Assembly (NCBI GenBank): GCA_963575745.1
Contig: CAUYUJ010020281.1
Span: 425,960 to 489,959 of the forward strand
Direction of reading: 5' to 3'
Length of the DNA stretch: 64,000 nt
Origin: Prorocentrum cordatum
Taxonomy: Eukaryota; Sar; Dinophyceae; Prorocentrales; Prorocentraceae
The notes below the pieces were generated by a model, which worked only from the letters and a program-made list of their open reading frames with translations, searched no databases and was not told the origin of the DNA. The position numbers were made by a program, and so were the translations under genes. Positions 9,450-19,065 of this stretch are shown here, in pieces (position 1 is the first letter of the stretch; every line of letters starts with the position of its first letter).

Positions 9450-11190
9450 GTCGCTTCGCTCATTCCGCCGGCCCATAATGCGTATTCGCTGGGGTTTGGC
9501 TGTCGTCGCCGCGGTGTGCCATATGTTGGTGAGCTCGTGGCGAGCGGAAAGGATGAGGAGGGAGGCGGGGAAAATCTTGTATCAATTGTGCTTTATGTTG
9601 GCGTGCTCGTGGCGAGCGAGAAGGAGGAGGAGGAGGAGGGGGACATTTGGGAGCCAAGTTTGATCGTGGACAAGACGCGTTTTTTAGAGGCCGTTTGGGG
9701 TCTCTTGAGAAGCCTCTCGAGGGCCTCTTGGCAGTATTTCTAGAGCCTCCTGGGGCCTCCTGGGGGCCTCTTGGAGCCTGTTGGGGGCCTCTTGGGGCCT
9801 CTCGGGGGCCTCTTGGGGGCGTTATGAGGTCTCCTGGGGACGTCTTGCGGCTTAGAGCACGAAATGTCCGTTCCGGTCCCCCGTCGGGGCCCGGTCTTGG
9901 AGCCGTCTTGGAGGCATCTCGGGCCATCTCGGAGGTTTCTGGGGGTCTCTTAGGGCTCTCTGGGGTCGTTTCGGAACGGTCTTGAACCCTCGTAGGCTGT
10001 ATTGGGGCGATATTGAAGGCTTTGTGGGCCGTCTTGAAGCGCTAGTAAGCCGAAGAGGCGAGAACGCCAAAATATTCAAAAAAGCAATGAAAATCATCAA
10101 TTTTGGCTTGTTGGGTGCCTCTTGGGAGGTCTCTTGGACGCATCTTGGGGCGTCTTGGGAGCATCTTGGGCCGTCTTGAGGCCTCTTGGGGGCGTTATGA
10201 CGTCTCCTGGGGACGTCTTGCGGCTTAGAGCGCGAAGTGTCCGTTCCGGCCCCCCGTCGGGGCCCGGTCTTGGAGCCGTCTTTGGGGCATCTTGGGCCAT
10301 CTTGGAGGTTTCTGGGGGTCTCTTAGGGCCCTTTGGGGTCGTTTCGGAACGGTCTTGAACCCTCGTAGGCCGTATTGGGGCGACATTGAGGGCTTTTTGG
10401 GCCGTCTGAAAGCGCTAGTAAGCCGAAGAGGCGAGAACGCCAAAATCTTCAAAAAAGCAATGAAAATCATCAATTTTGGCTTGTTGGGGGCCTCTTGGGA
10501 GGTTTCTTGGACGCATCTTGGGGCGTCTTGGGAGCATCTTGGGCCGTCTTGAGGCCTCTTGGGTGCGTTATGAGGTCTCCTGGGGACGTCTTGCGGCTTA
10601 GAGCGCGAAATGTCCGTTCCGGTACCCCGTCGGGGCCCGGTCTTGGAGCCGTCTTGGGGGCATCTTGGGCCATCTTGGAGGTTTCTGGGGGTCTCTTGGG
10701 GCCCTGTGGGGTCGTTTCGGAACGGTCTTGAACCCTCCTAGGCCGTATGGGGGCGATATTGAAGGCTTTTTGGGCGGTCTTGGAGCGCTAGGAAGCCGAA
10801 GAGGCGAGAACGCCAAAATCCTCAAAAAAACAATGAAAATCATAAGTTTTGGGTTCTTGGGGGCCTCTTGGGAGGTTTCTTGGACGCATCTTGGGGCGTC
10901 TTGGGAGCATCTTGGGCCGTCTGGAGGCCATCTGGGCCGTCTTGGGGCGCTCTTGGCTTCAGGCTGCTGGGCCTGCCACATATTTGGCGTCTCCTTGGAG
11001 CGCTCCTGGAGCGCTCCAGAGGCCTCCAGGCCCGCGCCCAGGAAGTCCGGCATCTCTGGCCCCCACCCTCCCGGGGACCTGCCGGTTTTTTTTCCGCCCG
11101 GGGACTCCTAGGGGCCGCCCCGCGCGCGCGAACTAGAAATCCTGTTTACCTGTTACCGGAGATCTTAGCACGCCCTGGCCCGTTGGGCCG
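9450..11190 (+). mobile_element. Compound repeat element, copy 1 (11-bp unit arrays, 373-bp tandem repeat, conserved tail)
   Basis: The left end (CGCTTCGCTCATTCCGCCGG at about 9457) and a right tail (about 11045-11185, with GCGCGCGCGAACTAGAAAT and GATCTTAGCACGCCC) both recur in inverted order at 62550-63535, defining one element. Between them lie units of the type CCTCTTGGGGG. No enzyme gene is seen, so it would be non-autonomous or a degenerate satellite-bearing element. Confidence 0.72.
9821..10930 (+). repeat. 373-bp tandem repeat, about three copies
   Basis: Copies start at GTTATGA at 9821, 10194 and 10567, spaced exactly 373 bp; the third diverges after about 10930. Each copy carries CTTGGGG-type units and an AT-richer core (about 10060-10110 in copy 1) with GAGAACGCCAAAAT and CAATGAAAATCATCA. 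That core also recurs in single-copy arrays elsewhere in the window. Confidence 0.93.
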
Positions 11191-11194
11191 GCGA

Positions 11195-11480
11195 ATTATG
11201 ACGTTGACGAGGACGATGATGATGAGCAAGACGATGATAGCTAACCTGATGCTAGTGGTGGTGATCATGGGGTGATGATGCCGGCGATGACGATAATGAT
11301 TGCGATTCGGCGAGGAAGATGATGCTGCTGATGATGGTGATGATGATGATGCTGATGCTGCTGCTGCTGATGATGATGGTGATGCTGATGCTGCTGATGA
11401 TGATGCTGCTGATGATGATGATGCCTGTAATGAAGATGATGGTGTTGCCGAAGAGGAGATTGCTGGTGTTTGTGATGAGG
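11195..11480 (+). repeat. GAT/GCT interrupted trinucleotide repeat
   Basis: Long GATGATGATGCTGCTG-type tract. The forward frame would be Asp/Ala-rich and the reverse Ile/Ser-rich. Judged noncoding. Confidence 0.9.
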
Positions 11481-12165
11481 ATGGTGATGGTGAAGGGAGG
11501 GAGAGGCAAAGGAATGGTGTTCCCTTCAGATGCCCTCCCTTCCCCCAACGTTCCAGTCATCCCCTCGAGGTCTCTGGGAGTCCGGAAGCGGAAGCGGAGG
11601 ACGAGGAAGAGCAGGATGTGGGATGTAACGGTTTATCTGGCTGCTGCGGGCGCGGCCATGCATGCGTGATTGCACGTGCGCGTGCGCCAGTACAGCACCA
11701 AGTCGAGAAGCACAGTATAGCATCTTTGCTGCCAGTGTGTTGAATGCATCGTGTAGCATAAATCTCTTGGTTGCTCCCACACAGGCGGACAAATCGTGCG
11801 CCCCCCAGGCAGCCAACATTCTGGAACGTAGCGGTGGCAGTCCAAACGGTCACCACGCAGTCAGTCATGTTATATAGGGCTTAGGTGTGGCTTGAGGTGT
11901 GCCCCGGTTCCACTCTTGTATGGGGGGCTGCCGTACGGCGTGTTGCTAGCCCCTTGTTCCCCATAGCTGTCCCGGTCGCGTGGCCGATGACAGTATTTTC
12001 TTTCAACGAAATGATTCAAGCACCGAGAGCGGGATAAGCATCCTCCTGCTCTTCTGCCTCGTTCTTTGTCCCTCCGCGCACGGTTGATGGGGACCAAGAG
12101 GGGCCAACGCAACAACCTCACCTTGAGTCCAACCCAGTGGCTGAGACAGCGCATCTCTGGAGAAG
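11481..12165. other. Intronic sequence without recognised features
   Basis: No protein similarity, RNA gene or clear repeat recognised. Short open frames on both strands look random. Confidence 0.5.
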
Positions 12166-12169
12166 CGCC

Positions 12170-12580
12170 CACAACGGTCGTCAAGTCGGCCCCAAGGCTA
12201 CGTTCGCCAAGGCGAAACTAATCGTCAAGTCAGCTCCAAGACTTCTTTCGTCAAGACGAGAGGAGCCGTCAACTCGGCCCCGACCATTTGTCCGTCAAGA
12301 CCGAGGTCGTTTTGGGTCATCAGCTCGGCCCCGACGCTTTGTTCGTCAAGACGGAGGGAGCGGTGACGGGGGCCGTCAAGGAGGTTTATTAACTTGGAGG
12401 GAAGCCGTCACGGGGGTTCGTCACGCCAGAGGGAGGTCGTCAAGGAGGTTCGTCAAGGGGGTTCGTCAATTTGGAGGGGGGGCCGTCAAAGGCGTTCGTC
12501 AACTCGGAGAGAGGCCGCCAAGGGGATTCGTCAACTCGGAAGGAGGCCATTAAGGGGGCTCGTCAACTCGGAGTTGACGG
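12170..12580 (+). repeat. Degenerate minisatellite with CGTCAA core
   Basis: Repeated GTTCGTCAACTCGGAGGGAG / GCCGTCAAGG motifs, irregular spacing of about 25-40 bp. Confidence 0.75.
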
Positions 12581-13385
12581 CCAAATCCTTCCACTAAGAT
12601 GATGGAATTGGCGGCTCAAGCGCCAGATAGAGTACACATGGTCATCCGTCGTGGCATCCAGGACCACCTTCAGGCCTGCCGCACGCGACAGACTCAAACC
12701 GCACCAAGGGGGTGAGGGACCTCAGCTACCCCTTCTTGCCCGGGGGCCCTGGCGCCTCCTTGGCGCCGTCAGGCTCGTGCCGAGTCCGACGCGTTTTCGC
12801 CCGCCGGCTGGAGCAGCTGGCCATGCAGCCGCCCGCACAGGAGGCGCAGGAGGAGTGGAGCCCAGTTTCTCCTCTCACTCCTGAGCTGGAGCCTCTGGCT
12901 CCCAGCCACACCCCTGAGCACGAGACCGAGGGAGCGGATCACCCTGGTAGACGAAGATACGACCCATAGTGGGGCGCCAGCCGTTTCACACCTGGCGCAG
13001 CCCCTCAGACGCTGCTCTATCGTTTGGCCCCTGACAGCGCTGTCTCAAAGGGCCGTGCCATACTGTGCTGGCATAGCGAGCGCAACGCGCACCGAAAGCG
13101 ACCCCTGGTCTTGGGACGATGCGATGGCCGAGGGATCGCGTTTGCTCCAGCCTAGAAGTTCGGCCTGTCCCCCCATGCGTGTTCAGGAACAGCAGGGGGC
13201 CCGCTGGCAGCGGAGGAGGACTGGCGATTCCTCATGCCGCCCATTATGGCAACCGAGTCGTCAGCGTCTACATTCGTCGGTGTCTACAACATGGCTGCTC
13301 TGCACTGCCACGCGATCAGTCGTGCTCACTACCGCGGTAAACGTGAGTCCCCATGCGCGCCCGCGACTCCCTGGTGGCGTGGGGC
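12581..13385. other. Unassigned sequence next to the LINE relic
   Basis: No recognised gene. It may hold the 3' end of the LINE relic, which runs on the minus strand and would end here. Confidence 0.4.
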
Positions 13386-13389
13386 TTCA

Positions 13390-16300
13390 GTGTCTCAACC
13401 TGCACAACGGCCTGCGCCGCCAAGCTCGCGTACGAGGTGCCAAACTCGCCTCCATGAAGCGGCGTCGCGGGCATTCGGGCGCACGGTGGCCTCGGGACTG
13501 CCTTCGGAACTTTTCAAAATTGCCCGACGGTCGGTCCACACCCTCATCGAACGCACTGCAATCGGTAGTACCTCCGCGATCGCCCAAAGCTCGGCCAAGC
13601 AGAGCGGCCCGAACTGCCCGAAGCTCAACGGCTCACCGATGTCGAGCTGCACGATACTCCATTCCGCTCGTCTCAGCGCGGGGTAGGCTCTCCACAGGAG
13701 CGATCAATCCGTGAAGACGTCGCTCGTGATGCAGCCAGGGTGAACCTCTTCCACGTGGACGACGTTGGAAGCCTGGATGTCGTAGAGGCCGGGCTTGATT
13801 GCAACGACTTCGCGCAAGTCCCTGCTCCACATGGCCTGCAGGCCCAACGGATCCTCTCCGCGCTGGACGACGTGGAAGCCGCCCACGCAGGCTGGCGTGC
13901 CTCCTGCCGCGCCAGGCAGCAGAGCGTGCGATGCCTGCCTGTGCCTTCCTCCGGCTGGCATGCCCGACGGGAGGCATTCGCGCCCCCTTGTCCGCACGTG
14001 TGCCAGGTCTGCTGGTCCACCAAGCTGTTGGATTGGACACCTGAGGGCACTCGTGTGCTTGGGCGGCCCCACAAGCGCTACGCAGACTGATCCGGCTGTA
14101 GTTTCACTGAGCGAGCCTGGCAGCCCTACAGGGGCACGGGCGCGGGACCTTCCTCAGCGCTGCTTCCTTCCCTCCATCCCCCTTCCTTGTCCGCAGGTGG
14201 GCCAGGTAGGTTTGTTGTGGCCACGTGCTGCCGGCGAAGAGCGCGTGCTCCTGCGAGAAGCCACACTTCACTGGGCGACGGAGGAGTGCCTGGACGGGCT
14301 CCACGGATTCATTCGCCGCGGGGTCCCTGTCTCCAGGCCCTGCCCGTCGATGCACCGTGCTGGTCCATGGCCGCTTCCTTGACAATGCCGTGCAAGTGCC
14401 ACCAGAGCGTGCTCCTGGGGTCGGCCACTGCGCTGCCGACCGTAATGGAGCAAGGCAGCTGGCAGCGCCATCCCAACCGTGCCACCGTGTCGACCAACCG
14501 TGCCAACCATGCCACCATCCCATCGCGCTCGCGTGCCCACGCGCCATCGACTGTGGCCGCTTGGCCCCGGCCCTCGGGAGCGCCAGTGCCTCGAGGCTGC
14601 GACCAGTTGCGCAGCGAACTTGCCGTCGCTGTGTGCCTCGCACCAGGCCTGGGCTCATGCGACCAGGGTGGGGCGTTAGCTTACACTTCTGGGTCGGCTT
14701 CCTCAGCGAGCAGCACCGACAGAGTTGACCTCCCAGCCGCGTTTCCAGGGAGATGCTGTGCCCAGGCTGACTCTCGGCTGCTGCAGGAGGAGATTCCGCG
14801 ATGCCCGTCACCGCGGCGCCGTGCAGCAGCGATGTGGCGAATGACTGTGTCCGCTGCACCTCCTCCAGCGCGCGCCCGCCTGATTCGCCTCCAGCGCTTG
14901 GTGAACTGGACCCTTCCGGGCATCGCCGCAGCCCAGAGGTGCCTCCGCGTCGAGCCGAATCCCTCCCGGCGGGGGGCGCGCCTGGACTGCCGGCACGAGG
15001 GCGGCCTCGACCGCGCGAGCCGAGGCCAAGGTGACCGTCTCGCCCTCGGCGCCCCGGGGGAGATCTTGAGCTCCAGCCTCGCCCCGAAGGCCTTCATGGC
15101 GAGCCCCGCGGCCGCTGCATGCCAGCCGCCAGCCTTGGCGCTCTCTCCGTGAATACCCCAGGCGAGGCCATCGAAGAATAGGAAGAGGTCGGCCCATGGC
15201 AACTTCGCGAGGAGGCCACATGTACGTCTCAGCCAGTAGGACCTTCTTTGAATGTAAGGAGGACGTGGAGCCAGCAACAGTGCAGCGCTCCCAACGCCTG
15301 CCTTCGGTGCTGCAGCCCTTCAGCACGACGCGCCTCGTCGTGCTGCAACTTAGGAGGGCTCGTTAAGGGAACCCTGATCGACAGCCAGCGTCCCACACAC
15401 TGCCCAGCTGCACGCAATTGCTCGACGCATTTCATCACCAAAATGTTTGGCCACGTGTGCGAAGCCGTCGGAGAGCGTTCAGGCCGCGCTCTGGCTGGAT
15501 CTCCCAGCCGACGCCCAGTCGTACGGGCGCCAGTGCTTGCGGCCCCACTCTCTGGCATGGCCCGCGCGCATTCCCGAGCACACGCCAGCTTTCGGGGAAC
15601 AGAACATGACATAAACAACTTTTGAAAGTCCGCGCGGAGTTCTTGCATCGGAACTGAGCGGCCCTGGCGGCGCCTCCAGCGCCGCCCCTTGCGCGTTCCG
15701 TGCGCCAGGAAGGGGGCTCCAGCGCCGATCCAAGTAGTCCACGCGGACGGTCGAAACGTATGTCTATGCAGGTTTTTCTTTTCTCTAGGCTCTCGGAGCA
15801 GCCTCACTCAGGTTCCGCTTACCTCCTGAGGGCTTCGGCTGAAGAAAGAACAGCCTCGTGGCCTGGGAGGCGGGCCAAGGCGACCAAGCCTCGATGGTGG
15901 CGTTGAGGGCGCTCTCCACTCCAGCCAAACCTCGCTGGCCTCCACACGTCCACAGCCGTGGATGCCACCCGGCCTCTCCCAGGCCCGTGGTGGAGGAGGA
16001 GGAGGAGGAGGAGGAGACGGTGTTTTGCTGCTGGGGGGTTCTGTCCACCTCTGGTGCCCAGGTGAAGGACCATGTGAATCGCCTGCGTGCCGCCTCCACC
16101 TGCCCTGCGAGAATCGGCCGCAGCGGCACATGCTCGTCGTGGAAGCCCCACCTCCTTCCCGCCACGCAGCGGCTCGGCAGCAGCTTGCCCAGGGTGCGCC
16201 GACCTGCGATCCACGCTCGCCGCGGCCGAGAGCGACTGCCGCTGCCGATATGGCACCGGCGGCCTGGTCCATCTGTGGAGCGCGCCGGCGCCTTTGGCAC

Positions 16301-17540
16301 CGTGCCTGCGCAGCCGCTCCTGCCATCCCCGCGCCGCCTCTGCCTGCGCTGCTGCACTCACTCTTCTGGCCTCGGTGCGCGTCGCATCTGCCAGGGCGGA
16401 CGTGCGGGCGGAGCACGACGGCCGCCACCCCTGGCCGCTCGGCTCGTATCCAGCAAGGTGCCCAACGCTGCCAGCGAGCCGCCCCCAGGGCGACCCTGCC
16501 GCTCCAGAGTGTCACTGGACGGCTGGCTTGTCGCTGCCTCCCGTGTGTCAGCAGCGTCGACGGTGCCCGCAGCCTCATCTGCCTCCTCTGCTGCCTCGCC
16601 CCCCACGGCCTCCTCCTTTCGGCCCAGCGGGGTGAGGTAGGAAACGAAGCTCGGGTCGTTCAAAGAGTCCCAGATAGCCTTCTCCAGCGCCAGCGTGTGC
16701 TGCGGCCCTCGGTCGTGCACCGACACAGCCCGGATCATGTCAGGGGCCCTGCCCACGATGTCCTCCAACGCTGGCGTCAAGCGAGCACAGCTACCGGCTA
16801 TCGCAGTTCCGCGAAGACCGCCGTGCTTGTTCAGAATCGGCACCACGTCCACGTAGCGCGGCTGCTCGAAGAAGCCCCGCGCAAGCTCGACTGCCTCGTA
16901 GCGGAAGGATCGATGCAAGTTGACCTCGTGTGCCCAGGCCAGATCATGCTAGAAGGAAGTGGACGACCCTGTAGGTGTTGTTCCGATATGGCACCCTGCG
17001 AGGGCTCTGGTTGCGCACGTCTATCCCAGCGGCTCCAAGCTGGGTCAAGATGCTGATCGCGGTCAATTCCGCGGGCGACGCGCCCCCCAGAGCTCCCTAG
17101 CCGCTGTATTGCTCTGAAGCGCGCAGTGATGCCCAAGTTGCGCTCCGTTGGGCATTCCGCACAGCAAAGGTAAGCAATGCGCCCCAAAAGTCCATAATCA
17201 GCGACTGTGCGAATCCATGGCAACTAGACGCGGTGGAGGTGATGCGTCTCACGGGCTATCGAGGACGTTCGAGCCGCCGATGACGACCATCGACAGGCAG
17301 GCCAGGCACACGACCAGCACCCCTGCACTGCACCCTCGTGCAGTTGGCACACCCGGCGCAATCGCAAGATTCTAGCCGTTTCGCCGCCGCATGCGGCGCT
17401 CGGAGTCTTGGAGTCGTCCCCCGGCCTCCCTGCAACTCCTGTGCCAACACAGTGGCGTAAGGCTGGGAGTGGAGGATGTGAGTCAGCAGCGTTTCTAGCG
17501 ACCCCATAGTGTTTGCGTTCACTGTCAGGAGATGTTGCCC
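13390..17540 (-). pseudogene. Degenerate LINE (non-LTR) retrotransposon, EN-RT-RNase H order
   Basis: Minus-strand relic spread over several frames. The endonuclease begins near 17520 with NANTMGSLETLLTHIL...LAQELQ, the first catalytic Asn and Glu of an APE-type endonuclease, and continues around 17160 (CPTERNLGITARFRAIQRLG) and 16900 (SFRYEAVELARGFF). A linker with ERLRRHGAKGAGALHRWTR lies near 16300. The RT and thumb region is poorly preserved near 15200-14800 (WADLFLFFDGLAWGI, GARLELKISPGAP). RNase H lies near 13720-13390: VFTD, a stop, then SLLWRAYPALRRA, AELWAIAE and VWTD, giving the D-E-D residues. Several frameshifts and the in-frame TGA after VFTD show it is dead. It is inserted antisense in the large intron of the hydrolase gene and carries a palindromic element at 15629-15747. 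Confidence 0.75.
15600..15775 (+). mobile_element. Palindromic element family G, copy 1, nested in the LINE
   Basis: Inverted arms TCCGCGCGGA (15629-15638) and TCCACGCGGA (15738-15747) span 119 bp. The centre is a second palindrome of GGCGGCGCC type. The same 119 bp spacing is seen at 33269-33387 and 51631-51749. The left flank ATAAACAAC is shared with those copies. Confidence 0.85.
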
Positions 17541-17559
17541 CCCCCCCCCCGCCGCAGAC

Positions 17560-17860
17560 CAGGAAGACGACGGCTGTCTTTGGGATGTCTCTGGGGGTCC
17601 TTGGGCCGTCTCGGCAGCGTCTTGGGGGCGTCGCGGGCCGTGCTGGGGCCCTCTTGGGTCGTCTGGGGGGCCTCTCGGGCCGGCTTGAGAAGATCTTTGA
17701 GGCCTCTGAGACCGTGTTGGCTGTCAGAAGCCAGAGAAAGCAAGAACGCGAGACACATTGAACCAGTTGAAGGACATCGATGATGTTTACCTTGAGGCCA
17801 TGTTGGGCCGTCTTGGAGCGTTCTTGGGCAGTCTCGAGACCTCTTGGACCGCCTCGGAGG
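17560..17860 (+). repeat. CCTCTTGGGGG-type array with diverged core
   Basis: About 11-bp units GTCTTGGGGG / CCTCTCGGG flank a core near 17715-17790 (AGAAGCCAGAGAAAGC, AAGAACGCGAGAC) resembling the core of the 373-bp repeat. Confidence 0.75.
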
Positions 17861-17864
17861 AGGA

Positions 17865-18385
17865 GGAGGAGGAGGGAGGAGGGAGGAGGGAGGAGGGAGG
17901 AGGGAGGAGGGGAGGAGGAGGAGGAGGAGGAGGAGGAGGAGGAGGAGGAGGAAGAGGAGGAGGAGGAGGAGGAGGAGGAGCAGGAAGAGGAGGAGGAGGA
18001 AGGAGGGAGGAGGAGGAGGATTAGGAGGAGGAGGAGGAGGAGGAAGAGGAAGGAGAGGAGGAGGAGGAGGAGGAAGGAGGTAGGAGAGAGGAGGAGGAGG
18101 AGGAGGAGGAGGAGGAGGAGGAGGAGGAGGAGGGAGGAGGAGGGAGGAGGGAGGAGGGGGAGGAGGAGGAAGGAGGAGGATGGGAGGAGAGAGGAGGGAG
18201 GAAGGAGGAGAGGAGGAGGAGGAGGAGGAGGAGGGAGGAGGAGGGAGAGGAGGAGGGAGGGGAGGAGAGGAGGAGGAGGAGGAGGAGAGAGAGGAAGGGA
18301 GGAGGAGGAGGAGGAGAGAGAGGAAGGGAGGAGGAGAGAGGAGGAGGAGGAGAAGGAGGAGGAGGAGGAGAAGGGTGAGGAGGGG
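17865..18385 (+). repeat. Long GGA polypurine microsatellite
   Basis: About 520 bp of almost uninterrupted GGA/GGAGGGA with no pyrimidine-rich break on this strand. The long Glu/Gly/Arg or Ser/Pro/Leu frames across it are compositional. It is in the sense strand of the large intron. Confidence 0.97.
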
Positions 18386-18506
18386 AGGGTCCTCTGTGTC
18401 ACTCACTGCTGGGACTGGAGCGGGAAAGCCCGCGCGACCTGTCCAGAGTACGCTTCCAAAGGGAACCCCATGGGCCGCCACGCGCGCGGTCTGGCAATAT
18501 ACAGAT

Positions 18507-18570
18507 ACCAGAGCGCCTGCAGTTGTGGCTAAGAGTAGGGGGGTGGCGAGGTCGTCGGCAGTCTGCGAGG
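18507..18570 (+). repeat. Dispersed repeat family A, copy 1
   Basis: GCAGTTGTGGCTAAGAG through CAGTCTGCGAGGCTCTGAA matches 35339-35400 in the same orientation. Confidence 0.75.
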
Positions 18571-18603
18571 CTCTGAATCAGGCGATCGCAAACATGGAAC
18601 AGG

Positions 18604-18775
18604 GGGGCGTGGATTAGCGACGGGCCCCGTTTCCATGGGAAATCGCAGATTTCCGCCGCCGAGCGAGGCCGAGGCGGCACTGGCCGCATCTTGGGGAGGG
18701 CACCTCCCCCGATCTATGGATTTGGCGACCGCGCTCCAAATCCATGGATCGCTAGTCCATGTTTGCGCGCCCCCG
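18604..18775 (-). mobile_element. Dispersed palindromic element family P, copy 1
   Basis: Its reverse complement matches 55831-55988 over about 160 bp and 34262-34380 in part. Contains the inverted pair around ATCCATGGAT and CAAATCCATAGAT and the block GCCGCCTCGCTCGGCGGCG. Orientation is opposite to the other copies. Confidence 0.8.
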
Positions 18776-18829
18776 ACTGAAGAATCCCGCAGCAGGTGCC
18801 GAGTTTTTGTCAAAGCTGTGTGAGTGAGT

Positions 18830-18960
18830 CGCGGGCGGGTCGCGGGTGGGTCGCAGGCGGGTCGCGGGTGGGTCGGCGGACTGGTCGCGGGTGGGTCGCG
18901 GGTGAATGGCAGGTGGGCCGCGGGCGATGACAACAACACGCAACAAGCAACTAACAGTCA
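18830..18960 (+). repeat. GGGTCGCGGGTGG minisatellite followed by a CAAC-rich stretch
   Basis: Short version of the array at 35475-35875, followed here too by GACAACAAC. The next 85 bp (about 18960-19050, ending GCTCGGCCACCTCACTCTGA) match 37240-37335, which follows another CAA tract. This composite repeat lies directly upstream of the next exon. Confidence 0.75.
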
Positions 18961-19065
18961 ACAGTGGTCTTCACCGCGGCAGCCCACTTCAGCCACTCGC
19001 CCAGGGACATTGCGAGACTGCTCGGCCACCTCACTCTGACTCTGAGCCTCCTTCCGCCGATCCAG

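Noticed and set aside
17224-18402. 392-codon minus-strand frame of Ser/Pro/Leu
   Set aside because: It is the reverse of the GGA microsatellite; only its C-terminal part overlaps LINE endonuclease sequence, in the wrong frame.
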